From Halieaceae bacterium (lineage in GTDB: Bacteria; Pseudomonadota; Gammaproteobacteria; Pseudomonadales; Halieaceae): 64,000 nt of DNA. The first letter of the stretch is position 1, and the number at the start of each line of letters is the position of its first letter. Location: positions 1 to 64,000 of the forward strand of contig JANQIO010000178.1 of the NCBI GenBank assembly GCA_028282105.1, given 5' to 3'. Made by a program: the position numbers and the translations under genes. The notes below the pieces were generated by a model, which saw only the letters and a list, made by a program, of their open reading frames with translations, did not search any database and was not told where the DNA came from. This document shows, piece after piece, positions 53,627 through 63,194 of the stretch.

Positions 53627-56600
53627 GTGAAACGCTCGCTACGAATCCTGAGCCTGCTGGTCATTGCCCTGATAGTGTTGCGGGGCGCAGAGTATGTGGT
53701 GGAACAGGCGCTCAACCGCGAGCTGCCGCCCCTGCTGACTGAGGCGTTGGACATACCGGTGCGCATCGCCCCGTTGCGCGCCGACATCATCACCCTGACG
53801 GCCAAGACCGCCCGCTTCGAGATGGGGGAGCCCGATCACCTGGCCATCGACGCCGGCGAGGTGTGGGTCAGCCTCAACTGGACGGACCTGTTGAGCGGTG
53901 AAATTCGCCTGGTCACCGGCGCCGGCCAGGAGCTGCTGATCGATCTGTCCGCCTGGCCAGAAAGCGAGGGGCCGCCGAGCGAGGACTATGCCAACCTGGA
54001 GCAGTGGTTGCCCAGCATGCTGGATGTGGGAGACCTGCGCTACCGGCGCGAAGACGGCAGTGAACTGCATTTCTATAACGCTCGCTGGCGCCGCGCCGGT
54101 GACGACAACGCCAGCCTCGCCTGGCAGAGCCGCTTTCCCACCGGCAACGTTGATATCGATATCGACCTGGCCTCGCTGACAGACTTCCTGTGGCTGCGCG
54201 CCTTCCAGGCCTCGATCACCCTGGCCACCGACCAGGAGCAGTTACCGATATCCGAACTGGGCCTGTCGATCACCCCAACGGCAGACCAGGGCTACCACCT
54301 GGAGATCGATGGCGAGCTGGCCGGCATGCCGGTGGATCTCTCTGCAAATGGCACCGAGGCCTGGGCCCTGCCCCGCGTCTCCAACACCCGCGTCGAATTT
54401 GTGAATGCCCCTGAACTGGGCGCATTGATCAAGCTGCTGACTGCCGACGGCAAGGAGGACGCCTACCAGGGCGAGCTGTCGAGGACGGTGCCCGCCATCA
54501 ATCTACCGCGCCACGACGGCGAGTTGGATATTGGTGAACTGCGCTTCGGCAAGGAGAAGCTCCACGATGTGGGCTTCAGCATGACCACCAGCGGCAGCTA
54601 CCTGGCATTCACGCGCATTGCCGCCTCCGGCCCCTATGCACACCTGGTGGCCAGTGCGGCGATCGCCACCGTGGAAGAAGGTTGGCAGGTGGCCCTGGGG
54701 GGCGACATGATTGCCAACACCCCGGACAAGGGCATCATGGCACGCTACGTGGACTCCCAATGGCTGGCCAAGCGCGGGCGTACCCGGCTTAAAACCCACG
54801 GCAACAACTGGGTGCAACTGCTGGACGAGCTGGAGGGCACCATGGATCTGGCGGGTGTGCACCGTGGCAGAGTGGAGACCCCGGTATCAGTGCATGCGGA
54901 GGTGGACGGTTCACCCGATCGCTTCGCCCTGGAGAACGTGATGCTGCAGCTTGGCGACTCGACGGTGTCTGGCGAAGTGGCCTTTTCCAGCGTCGACGAT
55001 CTCTACCTGCGCTTCAGCGCCGAGGGCACACGGCTGGACCTGCGCTTCCTGGCGACGGAAGACTCCGCCATGCAAGAGCCCGGGGTGACTGTGCCGACCT
55101 TCCTGACCTGGCTGCCTCGCTACAATGTGGACGCCGAGCTGGATTTTGACGCGGTGGTGCTGCCCGAGTTCGAACTGACCAACCCCAAGGTCAGTATCAA
55201 TCGCGGCCTGGAAGCCGGCGAGTTCCTGCTATCCGCCACCGGTCCCTCAGCGGGCGGGCTGGAAGTGGACTTTGACTACCGGGTGCTCGATTCCGGCGTC
55301 GCCGACACCACCCTGGAATTCCGTCTAGACAAGGTCTATGTGTCCGAGTTCTTTGGCCTCGGCACCAGCGCCCTGGACAGCCGCACCAGCGGCCTGCTGT
55401 CACTCGCGGCCCAGGGCAGTTCGATTCGCGAAGTACTCAAGCGCGGCCGTGGCGACGCCAGGTTGCAAATTGAGAGGCGGGACGACGGCGACTGGTCGCG
55501 GTCTGCGAGCCCGGGAGAGACGGTGACATTCAACGGCAAACCCTCACTGGCGGTCGAGGACAACGCGGTGGTGGGTGTGGTGTTGGAGGACATTGATATC
55601 GATGCCCTGCAGCAGGACGTCACCGGCACGTTTTCCATCATCGTGACCCGCGAGCCGGCAATGGTGGCGGACCTGACCTCCACGCGCCTGAATATCGACC
55701 GCATCATGGATTTCATTCCCGAGTCGACCGATGCCGCTGATGAATCCGACACGCTGACGCTCTTGCGCGATGCCGTGCCCGGCCGCATCAGCCTCGCCGT
55801 TGACGACCTGGTGTGGCTGGAGCGGGAGTTCAGGCAGGTCGACCTGGCACTGACCGCCAGGTCCGGCTATTTCGGCTTTGAAAAACTGTCGTTTACTCAC
55901 AAGAACGCAAGAGTGGACGGTGGGATAGCGCTCAATTGGAGGGATCCGCAAACCGCTTCACTGAACGCCGATATGCGCATGGAGCAGTTGCGGCTGCTGG
56001 AGTTCTTCGGCCTCGAGGAGCAGCGCCTGCGCGACAAGCTCAGCGCGCCACTGGCGGGCGAACTGAAACTGGCGAGCAGTGGCGACAGCCTGGCCGCGCT
56101 GATGGCGCGCCTGAACGGCCAACTTCTGCTGGAGACCACCGACCCCAGCGAACCTGCCCCCGACCGCCTGGATATCGCCTTTGAGCAGTTACCCGACGGC
56201 AGCCGCATCGCATTTCGCGAGCTCAAGTTCGTGGGCAGTGATGTGCAGGGCCAGTTGCGCGTGACCACCGGCACGCCCCGGCGTTTCGAGCTGGAGCTGG
56301 ACGGCGGCACCCTCGACCTCACCCCCTGGGAGTTGGCCGACACGCCGGCTGTAGACAGGGCCGAGGGCAGCGACACCGGGCCGGTGCGGCAAACCGCACA
56401 GGTAGCGCGCAATGTGGTGGGTTTCGCCGGCAGCCTGTTTGGCGGCAGCGAGCGGGAGACTGAACCGGGAGAGCGGATATTCAGCAGTGAGCCGCTGGAA
56501 CTGCAGGCGCTGAGCAATACTGACGTGCGGGTAAAAGGCCGGCTGGGGCGCATCTACAGTGGCACTATTGTGGCCGAGGACTTCGAGGTGGATGCGAGAA

Positions 56601-57409
56601 TGGCCGAGGGCAAGCTGGCGGTCAGCGTCAACGCTGCCGAGGCCAATGGTGGGCCGCTAACCGCAAGCTTCAAGTTTGACGGTACAGTTACACCGCCGGC
56701 CATGGCACTGGATGTGCAGGGCGTCAACGTACATCGGCAGCCGGATCAGGGGGGCTACCCCACCTCCATGCACGCCGTCCTGAGCAGCAGCGGTGCCAGC
56801 GAAGCCGAGATCGCGGCCAACCTCAATGGCCAGGCCTACCTGGAACTGGGCCGCGGGCCGATGGACTACCGCGGCGTGAACTTTCTCACCGCCGATATGG
56901 CCAGCAATATGTTCAATGTGCTGATTCCCAATGCCAAGGAGCGCACCCCTGAAGTGCGCTGCGGGGCCTCGCTGCTGGAGTTCAACACCGGTATCGGCGC
57001 TACCCCCTATGGCTATGCGGTGCAAACCCGCTCTGCCAACCTGTTGGGGGGCATGGAAATTGACCTGATAGAAGAACAGATGCGCGTGCGCTTCCAGTCG
57101 CGCTCCCGCAAGGGCGTGGGCATTTCAATTGGCAACGCCTTCTCAAGCACCGTCGAACTGGCGGGTCCGCTGAATGATCCGGCCATCGTTCCCAATACCC
57201 CCGGCCTGCTGGTGCGTGGCTGGGCCGCCTTCATGACCGCCGGTCTGTCGGTGCTGGGCGAGAGCGTAATGAACCGCATGCTCGCCAGCGAAGACCCCTG
57301 CGGCTCACTGAAGAAGGAAATGCGCAAAAAACTCTGCGACAGCGACGCGCCCCTCTCTGATTCCCCACTCGCCTGCCCGGCGACCGACATCACCGCCGCC
57401 AAAGGCTGA
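53627..57409 (+). CDS. AsmA-like/DUF3971-type large membrane-anchored protein
   Basis: 1260 aa, single N-terminal TM, long repetitive beta-rich region, C-terminal AsmA-like segment; family call by architecture. Confidence 0.72.
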   Translation: MKRSLRILSLLVIALIVLRGAEYVVEQALNRELPPLLTEALDIPVRIAPLRADIITLTAKTARFEMGEPDHLAIDAGEVWVSLNWTDLLSGEIRLVTGAGQELLIDLSAWPESEGPPSEDYANLEQWLPSMLDVGDLRYRREDGSELHFYNARWRRAGDDNASLAWQSRFPTGNVDIDIDLASLTDFLWLRAFQASITLATDQEQLPISELGLSITPTADQGYHLEIDGELAGMPVDLSANGTEAWALPRVSNTRVEFVNAPELGALIKLLTADGKEDAYQGELSRTVPAINLPRHDGELDIGELRFGKEKLHDVGFSMTTSGSYLAFTRIAASGPYAHLVASAAIATVEEGWQVALGGDMIANTPDKGIMARYVDSQWLAKRGRTRLKTHGNNWVQLLDELEGTMDLAGVHRGRVETPVSVHAEVDGSPDRFALENVMLQLGDSTVSGEVAFSSVDDLYLRFSAEGTRLDLRFLATEDSAMQEPGVTVPTFLTWLPRYNVDAELDFDAVVLPEFELTNPKVSINRGLEAGEFLLSATGPSAGGLEVDFDYRVLDSGVADTTLEFRLDKVYVSEFFGLGTSALDSRTSGLLSLAAQGSSIREVLKRGRGDARLQIERRDDGDWSRSASPGETVTFNGKPSLAVEDNAVVGVVLEDIDIDALQQDVTGTFSIIVTREPAMVADLTSTRLNIDRIMDFIPESTDAADESDTLTLLRDAVPGRISLAVDDLVWLEREFRQVDLALTARSGYFGFEKLSFTHKNARVDGGIALNWRDPQTASLNADMRMEQLRLLEFFGLEEQRLRDKLSAPLAGELKLASSGDSLAALMARLNGQLLLETTDPSEPAPDRLDIAFEQLPDGSRIAFRELKFVGSDVQGQLRVTTGTPRRFELELDGGTLDLTPWELADTPAVDRAEGSDTGPVRQTAQVARNVVGFAGSLFGGSERETEPGERIFSSEPLELQALSNTDVRVKGRLGRIYSGTIVAEDFEVDARMAEGKLAVSVNAAEANGGPLTASFKFDGTVTPPAMALDVQGVNVHRQPDQGGYPTSMHAVLSSSGASEAEIAANLNGQAYLELGRGPMDYRGVNFLTADMASNMFNVLIPNAKERTPEVRCGASLLEFNTGIGATPYGYAVQTRSANLLGGMEIDLIEEQMRVRFQSRSRKGVGISIGNAFSSTVELAGPLNDPAIVPNTPGLLVRGWAAFMTAGLSVLGESVMNRMLASEDPCGSLKKEMRKKLCDSDAPLSDSPLACPATDITAAKG

Positions 57410-57436
57410 TACGGCTTCAGCACCAACGACTGGGGC

Positions 57437-57684
57437 AGCGCCTCCCAACCACATTAAAGACGCGATCTGTAACTCACTCAAAAAGCAAAACGGTCACGTA
57501 GCGCCTCTCAACCACCTTAGAGACGCGGCCTCTAGCGGTCTTCAAAAAAAGCAAAACCGTCATGTAGCGCCTCCCAACCACCTTAGAGACGCGGCCTACA
57601 GCAGTCTTCAAAAAAAGCAAAATGGTGACGCAGCGCCTCCCAACTAACTTAAAGGCGCGGCCTATAGCGGTCTTATAAATAGTA
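57437..57684. repeat. Tandem repeat, 66-bp unit, 4 copies
   Basis: AGCGCCTCCCAACCACCTTAGAGACGCGGCCT...CTTCAAAAAAAGCAAAACCGTCATGT; units start at 57437, 57500, 57566 and 57632. Confidence 0.92.
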
Positions 57685-58002
57685 CGCACGAAGAATACGG
57701 ATTAGATAAACCAAGGTAATCGCCGTAAACGCCAGCGAAGACCCAATACCAAAGGAAAACCCACCCAACGCAAACACCCCCACGCTGAGAATCGCCCACC
57801 ACTTGATCATGCCCTGTATGTCCGGGCCGGCCGCCTGCTGGGGAATGTAGAGAAACTCCTTGCCGGTGAGGGCTGCGCCGCAGTTGTAGCACTTGGCTGC
57901 ATTTGACGGCACCGGGCCGCCACATTGCACGCAGGCCAGCACCTTGATCGCCTGCTCGGTATCGGCCTGGGCGGCCTGTTGTTGATTCTGGTTATCGTCC
58001 AT
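57673..58002 (-). CDS. Zinc-ribbon, C-terminal membrane small protein
   Basis: CVQCGGPVPSNAAKCYNCGAAL zinc ribbon then two hydrophobic segments; ATG 58002. Confidence 0.75.
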   Translation of the reverse strand: MDDNQNQQQAAQADTEQAIKVLACVQCGGPVPSNAAKCYNCGAALTGKEFLYIPQQAAGPDIQGMIKWWAILSVGVFALGGFSFGIGSSLAFTAITLVYLIRILRAYYL

Positions 58003-58015
58003 GGATACCCCTCGG

Positions 58016-59065
58016 TCAGGCAGCCTGTTGCAGCCGCATACCCAACTGCTCGATGAGCATCGTTTCGTCTTGCAGGATACCGCGCAGGCGCCCGCTGACC
58101 GTCTGCCAGGCGGCCTCGGCATGCGGCGCCGCCGCCAGTTCCCGCAGCGCCGGTGACAGCGCGTTCCAGCGCTCGGCGGCGCGCACAGCCAGCGCCACGT
58201 CATCCGCTGATACCAGCGCGGTATCGCGCTCGCGCGCCCAGGCCAGGAACACGGCGAAGTGATTGCGGAAAAAGCCGCCGCCGGTACCGAACTTGACGAT
58301 GGCGTTGTCCAGGTAGACCAGCCGCTCGGCGGCATCATCCAGGCCCGGCCAACTGTCCACGGCGTCGCACAGCGCGGCCAGGCCCGACAGGCCGGTCTCA
58401 CAGCGGCCCTGCCCCCCCGCTGCCGCGGCCATGAGATCGCGCTGCGAGGTGTCCACGCCCTGCATGCGCTCAACCGTAATCCGCAGGGCAAGGGCAGCGG
58501 CCTCGGTCAGGCTGTGACGCACCTCTCCCGACTGGAACTTGCCCCACTGGTTGTAGGTGGAAATACCCACCGGCGGATTGCGGCTCTGGACCAGGGCCTG
58601 CATGGAGCAGGTCTCCGGATAGTCGTTGATACGATCGGCGATATAGACCTCGCCGGCTTCCTCGTCAAAACCCAGCAGCACAAAGCGATGGCCTGGAAAA
58701 TGCACGGTGTACTCGCGGTAGTCCAGATAGAAGATATCGCCGGACAGCATGGTGGGCCGGCCGGCGAGGATTTCCGCCTTCACATCTTCCCAGGCCTTGT
58801 CATTATCAGGCTCCATCTGCTCGCTGTAATCGATACCAAGAGTGCGAGCGATATCCGCCTCCATGGTCGAGCCACGCCCGAAGGCCATGAATGGCGGGCT
58901 GGCGTCCGGGTACTCGAAGTAGACGGCATCCAGCCCCGCCCCGAGGCCAAATACCACGCCCTCGGGCAGGTCCAGGCCACAGTAGTGATAAATCAGGTTG
59001 CGCATGCTGCCACTGCCACAGTGGCCGGCGGGCACGATCCTGAAGTCATCGATCATTGCGCGCAT
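58016..59065 (-). CDS. BtrH N-terminal-domain protein with C-terminal DUF4872-like region
   Basis: GHCGSGSMRNLIYHYCGLDLPEGVVFGLGAGLDAVYFEY, GRPTMLSGDIFYLDYREYTVHFPGHRFVLLGFDEEAGEVYIAD. Confidence 0.8.
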   Translation of the reverse strand: MRAMIDDFRIVPAGHCGSGSMRNLIYHYCGLDLPEGVVFGLGAGLDAVYFEYPDASPPFMAFGRGSTMEADIARTLGIDYSEQMEPDNDKAWEDVKAEILAGRPTMLSGDIFYLDYREYTVHFPGHRFVLLGFDEEAGEVYIADRINDYPETCSMQALVQSRNPPVGISTYNQWGKFQSGEVRHSLTEAAALALRITVERMQGVDTSQRDLMAAAAGGQGRCETGLSGLAALCDAVDSWPGLDDAAERLVYLDNAIVKFGTGGGFFRNHFAVFLAWARERDTALVSADDVALAVRAAERWNALSPALRELAAAPHAEAAWQTVSGRLRGILQDETMLIEQLGMRLQQAA

Positions 59066-59181
59066 AGGGACGCAGCTTCCTCGTTAATGTGGGTCACAGC
59101 ATACACCGGACGGCGCAGCGGCCGTAAATCCGGCAAAGGATGGCCGCACGTATAGTGTTCATACGAACACGGCATAAATCC

Positions 59182-59739
59182 ATGCTTTATAAAAACGCCG
59201 CCCTGCACTTTGGCACTGCAGCACTGATCTTTCTCCTGTGGCGGGCGGCCGATGTCTGGTATACCGGCAGCCGGCACGCCCTGGCCAGTGGCCTGTCAGT
59301 CACACTGGCAGCGCTGGTGGGAATCATCTGGGCAACGGTTATTCACGAGTGGCTGCATCTGGTCGGCGCCCGCCTGGCAGGCGCCCAGGTGACCGCCGCC
59401 AAACGCTACACCCTGCTGGTCTACGACTACGACTTTGCCAGTAATAGCCTGGGGCAATTCAACGTGATGAGCGTGGCCGGCCAACTCGGTAGCTGGATCG
59501 CGGTGTTGCTACTTGCCTGGCTGGTGCCCGCCGACAACCCGGGGCGCGCCATGCTGGCCGCCGGCGCCATCGGCTCGGCGATCTTTGCCGCCGGTGTTGA
59601 GCTGCCACCGCTGCTCAGGGCACAGCGCAGCGGTGATCCCTTCGCGGAGCTTTCCAAGATCACACCGAAGGTGTTGGGCGCCAGTGCCGCCGCCGCGATC
59701 GCCGTGGCCTATATCGCCTGGAAACTGCGCTACGGCTGA
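59182..59739 (+). CDS. Integral-membrane zincin-like protein (DUF3267/M50-like)
   Basis: HEWLH motif in a TM context (IIWATVIHEWLHLVGARLAGAQV); ATG 59182. Confidence 0.7.
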   Translation: MLYKNAALHFGTAALIFLLWRAADVWYTGSRHALASGLSVTLAALVGIIWATVIHEWLHLVGARLAGAQVTAAKRYTLLVYDYDFASNSLGQFNVMSVAGQLGSWIAVLLLAWLVPADNPGRAMLAAGAIGSAIFAAGVELPPLLRAQRSGDPFAELSKITPKVLGASAAAAIAVAYIAWKLRYG

Positions 59740-59828
59740 GCCCAAAGGATGGCCCAAGGGGACAGCCGCGGGGCTTTGCTTTACCATACAGTTTTTGTCG
59801 ATGACTGAGCCCGATCAGCACCACACCC

Positions 59829-61358
59829 ATGCAGCAGGCCGTCTCCACGGACCCGATACCCAGCGACCAGGACATTCCTGACGGCGCCATCCTCGCCGCC
59901 ATCGACCTGGGTTCCAACAGTTTCCACCTGATCGTCGCCCGGGTTGAGCACGATGAGATGCGACCGGTAGAAACCCTGGCCGAGAAGGTCCAACTGGGCG
60001 CCGGGCTCAAGAATGGCGTGCTCGACAAGGCGGCCATCCGCCGCGGCATAGACTGCCTGTCGCGCTTCAAGCAGGTGCTGGACAGTGTGTCCCCCTACCG
60101 CACCCGTATCGTCGGCACCAACGCCCTGCGCCAGGCCCGCAATCGGCGGGATTTCACCAGCGCCGCGGAGGCCCTGTTGGGTGTCCCCATCGACGTCATT
60201 TACGGCCGCGAGGAGGCGCGCCTGGTATACCTCGGGGTCGCCCACACCCTGGCGGATGATGAGCATTCGCGGCTGGTGGTGGATATCGGCGGCGGCAGTA
60301 CCGAGTTTATTGTTGGCCAGCGCTTTGAGCCCCAGAAGCTGGAAAGCCTGCAGATGGGCTGCGTGTCCTACACGCGCCAGTTCTTCAAGCGCGGCCGTAT
60401 TACCAGCAAGCGTTATCGCCGGGCCTACGACGCCGCCCGCCTTGAGGTCTCACATATACGCCATCGCTTTTCCGCCTCCCAGTGGGAAGACTGTGTTGGC
60501 TCCTCGGGCACCCTGCAGGCCATAGAGGCCATCATCCAGGACTTCGGCTGGAGCGAAGGCGGCATCAATCGCAGCGGGCTGGCCTGCCTGGAGAAAGCGC
60601 TGCTGACCTTTGACCACATCGACAAAATTGCAATCGAAGGCCTGTCGGAGACCCGCCGCAATGTGATCCTGGCCGGGGTGGCCATCACCGCGGGCATCTT
60701 TGACGAGCTGGGCATCAAGCTGATGCGCCCCAGCCGCGGCGCCCTGCGCGAGGGCGTGATTTACGACCTGCTGGGTCGGCTGTCTCATGAGGATGTGAGG
60801 GAGCGCACCATTAACGCCCTGATGCAACGCTACAGCGCGGACGCGCAGATCGCCGAAACCGTCGAGGAGCGCGCCGACAACCTGTTCGATGCGGTGGCGG
60901 GGCCCTGGGAGCTGGACAACAGCGACCGCGACCTGCTGCGCTGGGCGGCGCGCACCCACGAGATAGGCATGGCCATCTCGCACAAGCACTACAACCGCCA
61001 CGGCGCCTACCTGCTGCGCAATGCCGACCTGCCCGGCTTTTCCCAGGATGAACAGGAAACCCTGGCGCTGCTCGTCTGGTGCCACCGCCGCAAGCTGCCC
61101 ATGGAGGACCTGGAAGAGATGCCGGCCAGCGACCTGCAGCGGGTCAGCCGGCTGGTGGCCATACTGCGGCTGGCCTGTGCCTTTAAATATGTGGAGCAAC
61201 TTGAAGAGCTGCCGAAGGTGCGCGTCAGTGCCAAGGTGCGCGGCCTCAAGCTGCAGTTCCCGGCAGACTGGCTGCAACAACACCCGCTGACCAGCTATGA
61301 ACTGCGGGAGGAAAAGGCGCAGCTCCGCAAACTCGGGCTGCGCCTGGCGATTCGCTAG
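59829..61358 (+). CDS. ppx: Exopolyphosphatase / GppA family
   Basis: AAIDLGSNSFHLIVARVE, GTNALRQARN, VVDIGGGSTEFIVG, GSSGTLQAIEAI, HEIGMAISHKHYNRHGAYLLRN. Confidence 0.95.
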   Translation: MQQAVSTDPIPSDQDIPDGAILAAIDLGSNSFHLIVARVEHDEMRPVETLAEKVQLGAGLKNGVLDKAAIRRGIDCLSRFKQVLDSVSPYRTRIVGTNALRQARNRRDFTSAAEALLGVPIDVIYGREEARLVYLGVAHTLADDEHSRLVVDIGGGSTEFIVGQRFEPQKLESLQMGCVSYTRQFFKRGRITSKRYRRAYDAARLEVSHIRHRFSASQWEDCVGSSGTLQAIEAIIQDFGWSEGGINRSGLACLEKALLTFDHIDKIAIEGLSETRRNVILAGVAITAGIFDELGIKLMRPSRGALREGVIYDLLGRLSHEDVRERTINALMQRYSADAQIAETVEERADNLFDAVAGPWELDNSDRDLLRWAARTHEIGMAISHKHYNRHGAYLLRNADLPGFSQDEQETLALLVWCHRRKLPMEDLEEMPASDLQRVSRLVAILRLACAFKYVEQLEELPKVRVSAKVRGLKLQFPADWLQQHPLTSYELREEKAQLRKLGLRLAIR

Positions 61359-61726
61359 TTCAGGACCTTGTAGCCCCGGCCGCGCATGCAGCGCTTGACC
61401 ACCTCGGATTTCTCCTGGTCTCCGCGAATGGCAGATTTCGCACCGCCGGCCACGGCGCCAACGCCGGCAAACTCACCGATGCTCTCACCGAGAATTGCGC
61501 CGGTGGCCGCGCCCACCGCACCACCGGCTGCGGCCCCTTTGGCCACCCCGTGCTCAATGCGCACCTGGTCTGCATAACCCTCGCAATCGGCCAGGTCCGC
61601 GTGATAGCTGCTCATGTTGACACCCTTGGTATCGACGATGGGGCCCGGCGCCGAGGAACAGGCCGCCAGGGCGCTCACGGCCGTGCACAGCAGCAGGTGC
61701 TGTAAAGACAGTCTGGGCATAGTCAT
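61355..61726 (-). CDS. Glycine-zipper lipoprotein
   Basis: Lipobox VSALAAC; GAAAGGAVGAATGAILGESIGEFAGVGAVAGGAKSA. Confidence 0.82.
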   Translation of the reverse strand: MTMPRLSLQHLLLCTAVSALAACSSAPGPIVDTKGVNMSSYHADLADCEGYADQVRIEHGVAKGAAAGGAVGAATGAILGESIGEFAGVGAVAGGAKSAIRGDQEKSEVVKRCMRGRGYKVLN

Positions 61727-61826
61727 TCATATCTCCTTGTGATTTTCTCTGTGGCTATACTCTGTAACGTCCTACCTCTAAAAACGGTATACACGGCAAA
61801 AAATTCCATTCGCAGGAAAAAAATTC

Positions 61827-62726
61827 ATGAGCGTCCTCCGCACCCCCGATGAGCAGTTCCAGTCGCTGCCCGACTATGACTTCGCCCCCCACTACTACAC
61901 CATCGCCGACCCCAGGCTCGGTGAGCTGCGCCTGCACTACCTGGACGAGGGGCCCAGCGACGGCCCGGTGGTGCTGTGCATGCACGGGGAGCCAAGCTGG
62001 TGCTACCTGTATCGCAAGATGATTCCGGTGTTCGTGGCCGCCGGCATGCGCGTGCTGGCCCCCGACCTGATTGGTTTCGGCCGCTCCGACAAGCCCAGTG
62101 AACGGGATGACTACAGCTACCAGTCCCATATGGGCTGGATCACCGACTGGTTCCTGGCCATGGACGTGAGCGATGTGACCTTTATTGGCCAGGACTGGGG
62201 CGGGCTGCTGGGGCTCAGGCTGCTGGCCGAGAACCCCGACCACTTCGCGCGCTTCTCCATCGGCAATACCATGCTGCCCACCGGCGACATACCGGCCAAC
62301 GATGCATTCATGGCCTGGCGTCAGTTCAGCCAGGAGGACCCGGTGTTCGATATCGGCTTCATCTGTAACGAGCTGGGCAACGGCGACCTGACTGACGCCG
62401 AAATGGACGCCTACCGCGCGCCCTTCCCGGGGGATGAGTACAAGGCCGGCGCCCGCCAGTTCCCCACCCTGGTTCCCATCTCTACCGACGATCCCGCGCG
62501 GGAGCCCAACCTGGCAGCCTGGAAAGTGCTGGAGGCCTGGGAAAAACCGGCGTTGATGTGCTTCTCGGATGGCGACCCCATCCTGGGTGAGGCCTACAAG
62601 ATTTTTCTGGAGCGGGTCCCCGGCACCGCCGGCCAGCCCCATGTGACCTTGCACGGCGGCCACTTCGTACAGAATACTGACGGTCCGCGCTGGGCCCAGA
62701 CGGTTGTCGACTGGATCCACGCCTGA
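61827..62726 (+). CDS. Haloalkane dehalogenase-like alpha/beta hydrolase
   Basis: CMHGEPSWCYLYRKMIP, FIGQDWGGLLGLRLL (Asp nucleophile), late HGGHFVQ. Confidence 0.9.
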   Translation: MSVLRTPDEQFQSLPDYDFAPHYYTIADPRLGELRLHYLDEGPSDGPVVLCMHGEPSWCYLYRKMIPVFVAAGMRVLAPDLIGFGRSDKPSERDDYSYQSHMGWITDWFLAMDVSDVTFIGQDWGGLLGLRLLAENPDHFARFSIGNTMLPTGDIPANDAFMAWRQFSQEDPVFDIGFICNELGNGDLTDAEMDAYRAPFPGDEYKAGARQFPTLVPISTDDPAREPNLAAWKVLEAWEKPALMCFSDGDPILGEAYKIFLERVPGTAGQPHVTLHGGHFVQNTDGPRWAQTVVDWIHA

Positions 62727-62763
62727 ACCACGCCGCAAGCCACCCAATAATAAGGAACGTTTC

Positions 62764-63189
62764 ATGCCAAACAGACCAACCACCATCCAGGATTGCATGC
62801 GCAAGAACCCGCTGACGATCAACCAGGGCGCCAACATCTTGCAGGCCGTGGAAATGATCGTTGAGTACAAGCTCACCGGACTGACGGTGACTGACGATGC
62901 CGGCTGCGTGGTGGGCATTCTCTCGGAAATCGAATGCCTGGAGGCGGTGCTCGACAGCATCTACAACGATGGCGACGCCGAGCACTACCTGGTCAAGGAA
63001 GTGATGCAGACCAACGTCAATTCCGTCACCCCTGGCGACGGTATCGTTGAGGTCGCCCAGGATATGCTGAAGACCCGTCAGCGCCGCCGCCCGGTTATCA
63101 CCGACGGCCGCCTGGTCGGCCAGGTTAGCAGCAGCAACGTGCTGTGGGCCCTGATGGAGTACTCGCGCCGCAAAACCCAACAGGGCTGA
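62764..63189 (+). CDS. CBS-domain protein
   Basis: IQDCMRKNPLTINQGANILQAVEMIVEYKLTGLTVTDDAGCVVGILSE...VMQTNVNSVTPGDGIVEVAQDMLKTRQRRRPVI. Confidence 0.92.
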   Translation: MPNRPTTIQDCMRKNPLTINQGANILQAVEMIVEYKLTGLTVTDDAGCVVGILSEIECLEAVLDSIYNDGDAEHYLVKEVMQTNVNSVTPGDGIVEVAQDMLKTRQRRRPVITDGRLVGQVSSSNVLWALMEYSRRKTQQG

Positions 63190-63194
63190 GGCAA

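Noticed and set aside
57474-57689. 71-aa ORF within the 66-bp tandem repeat as a confident CDS
   Set aside because: Could be a by-product of a 66-bp (3n) repeat; kept as a finding but not annotated as a gene.
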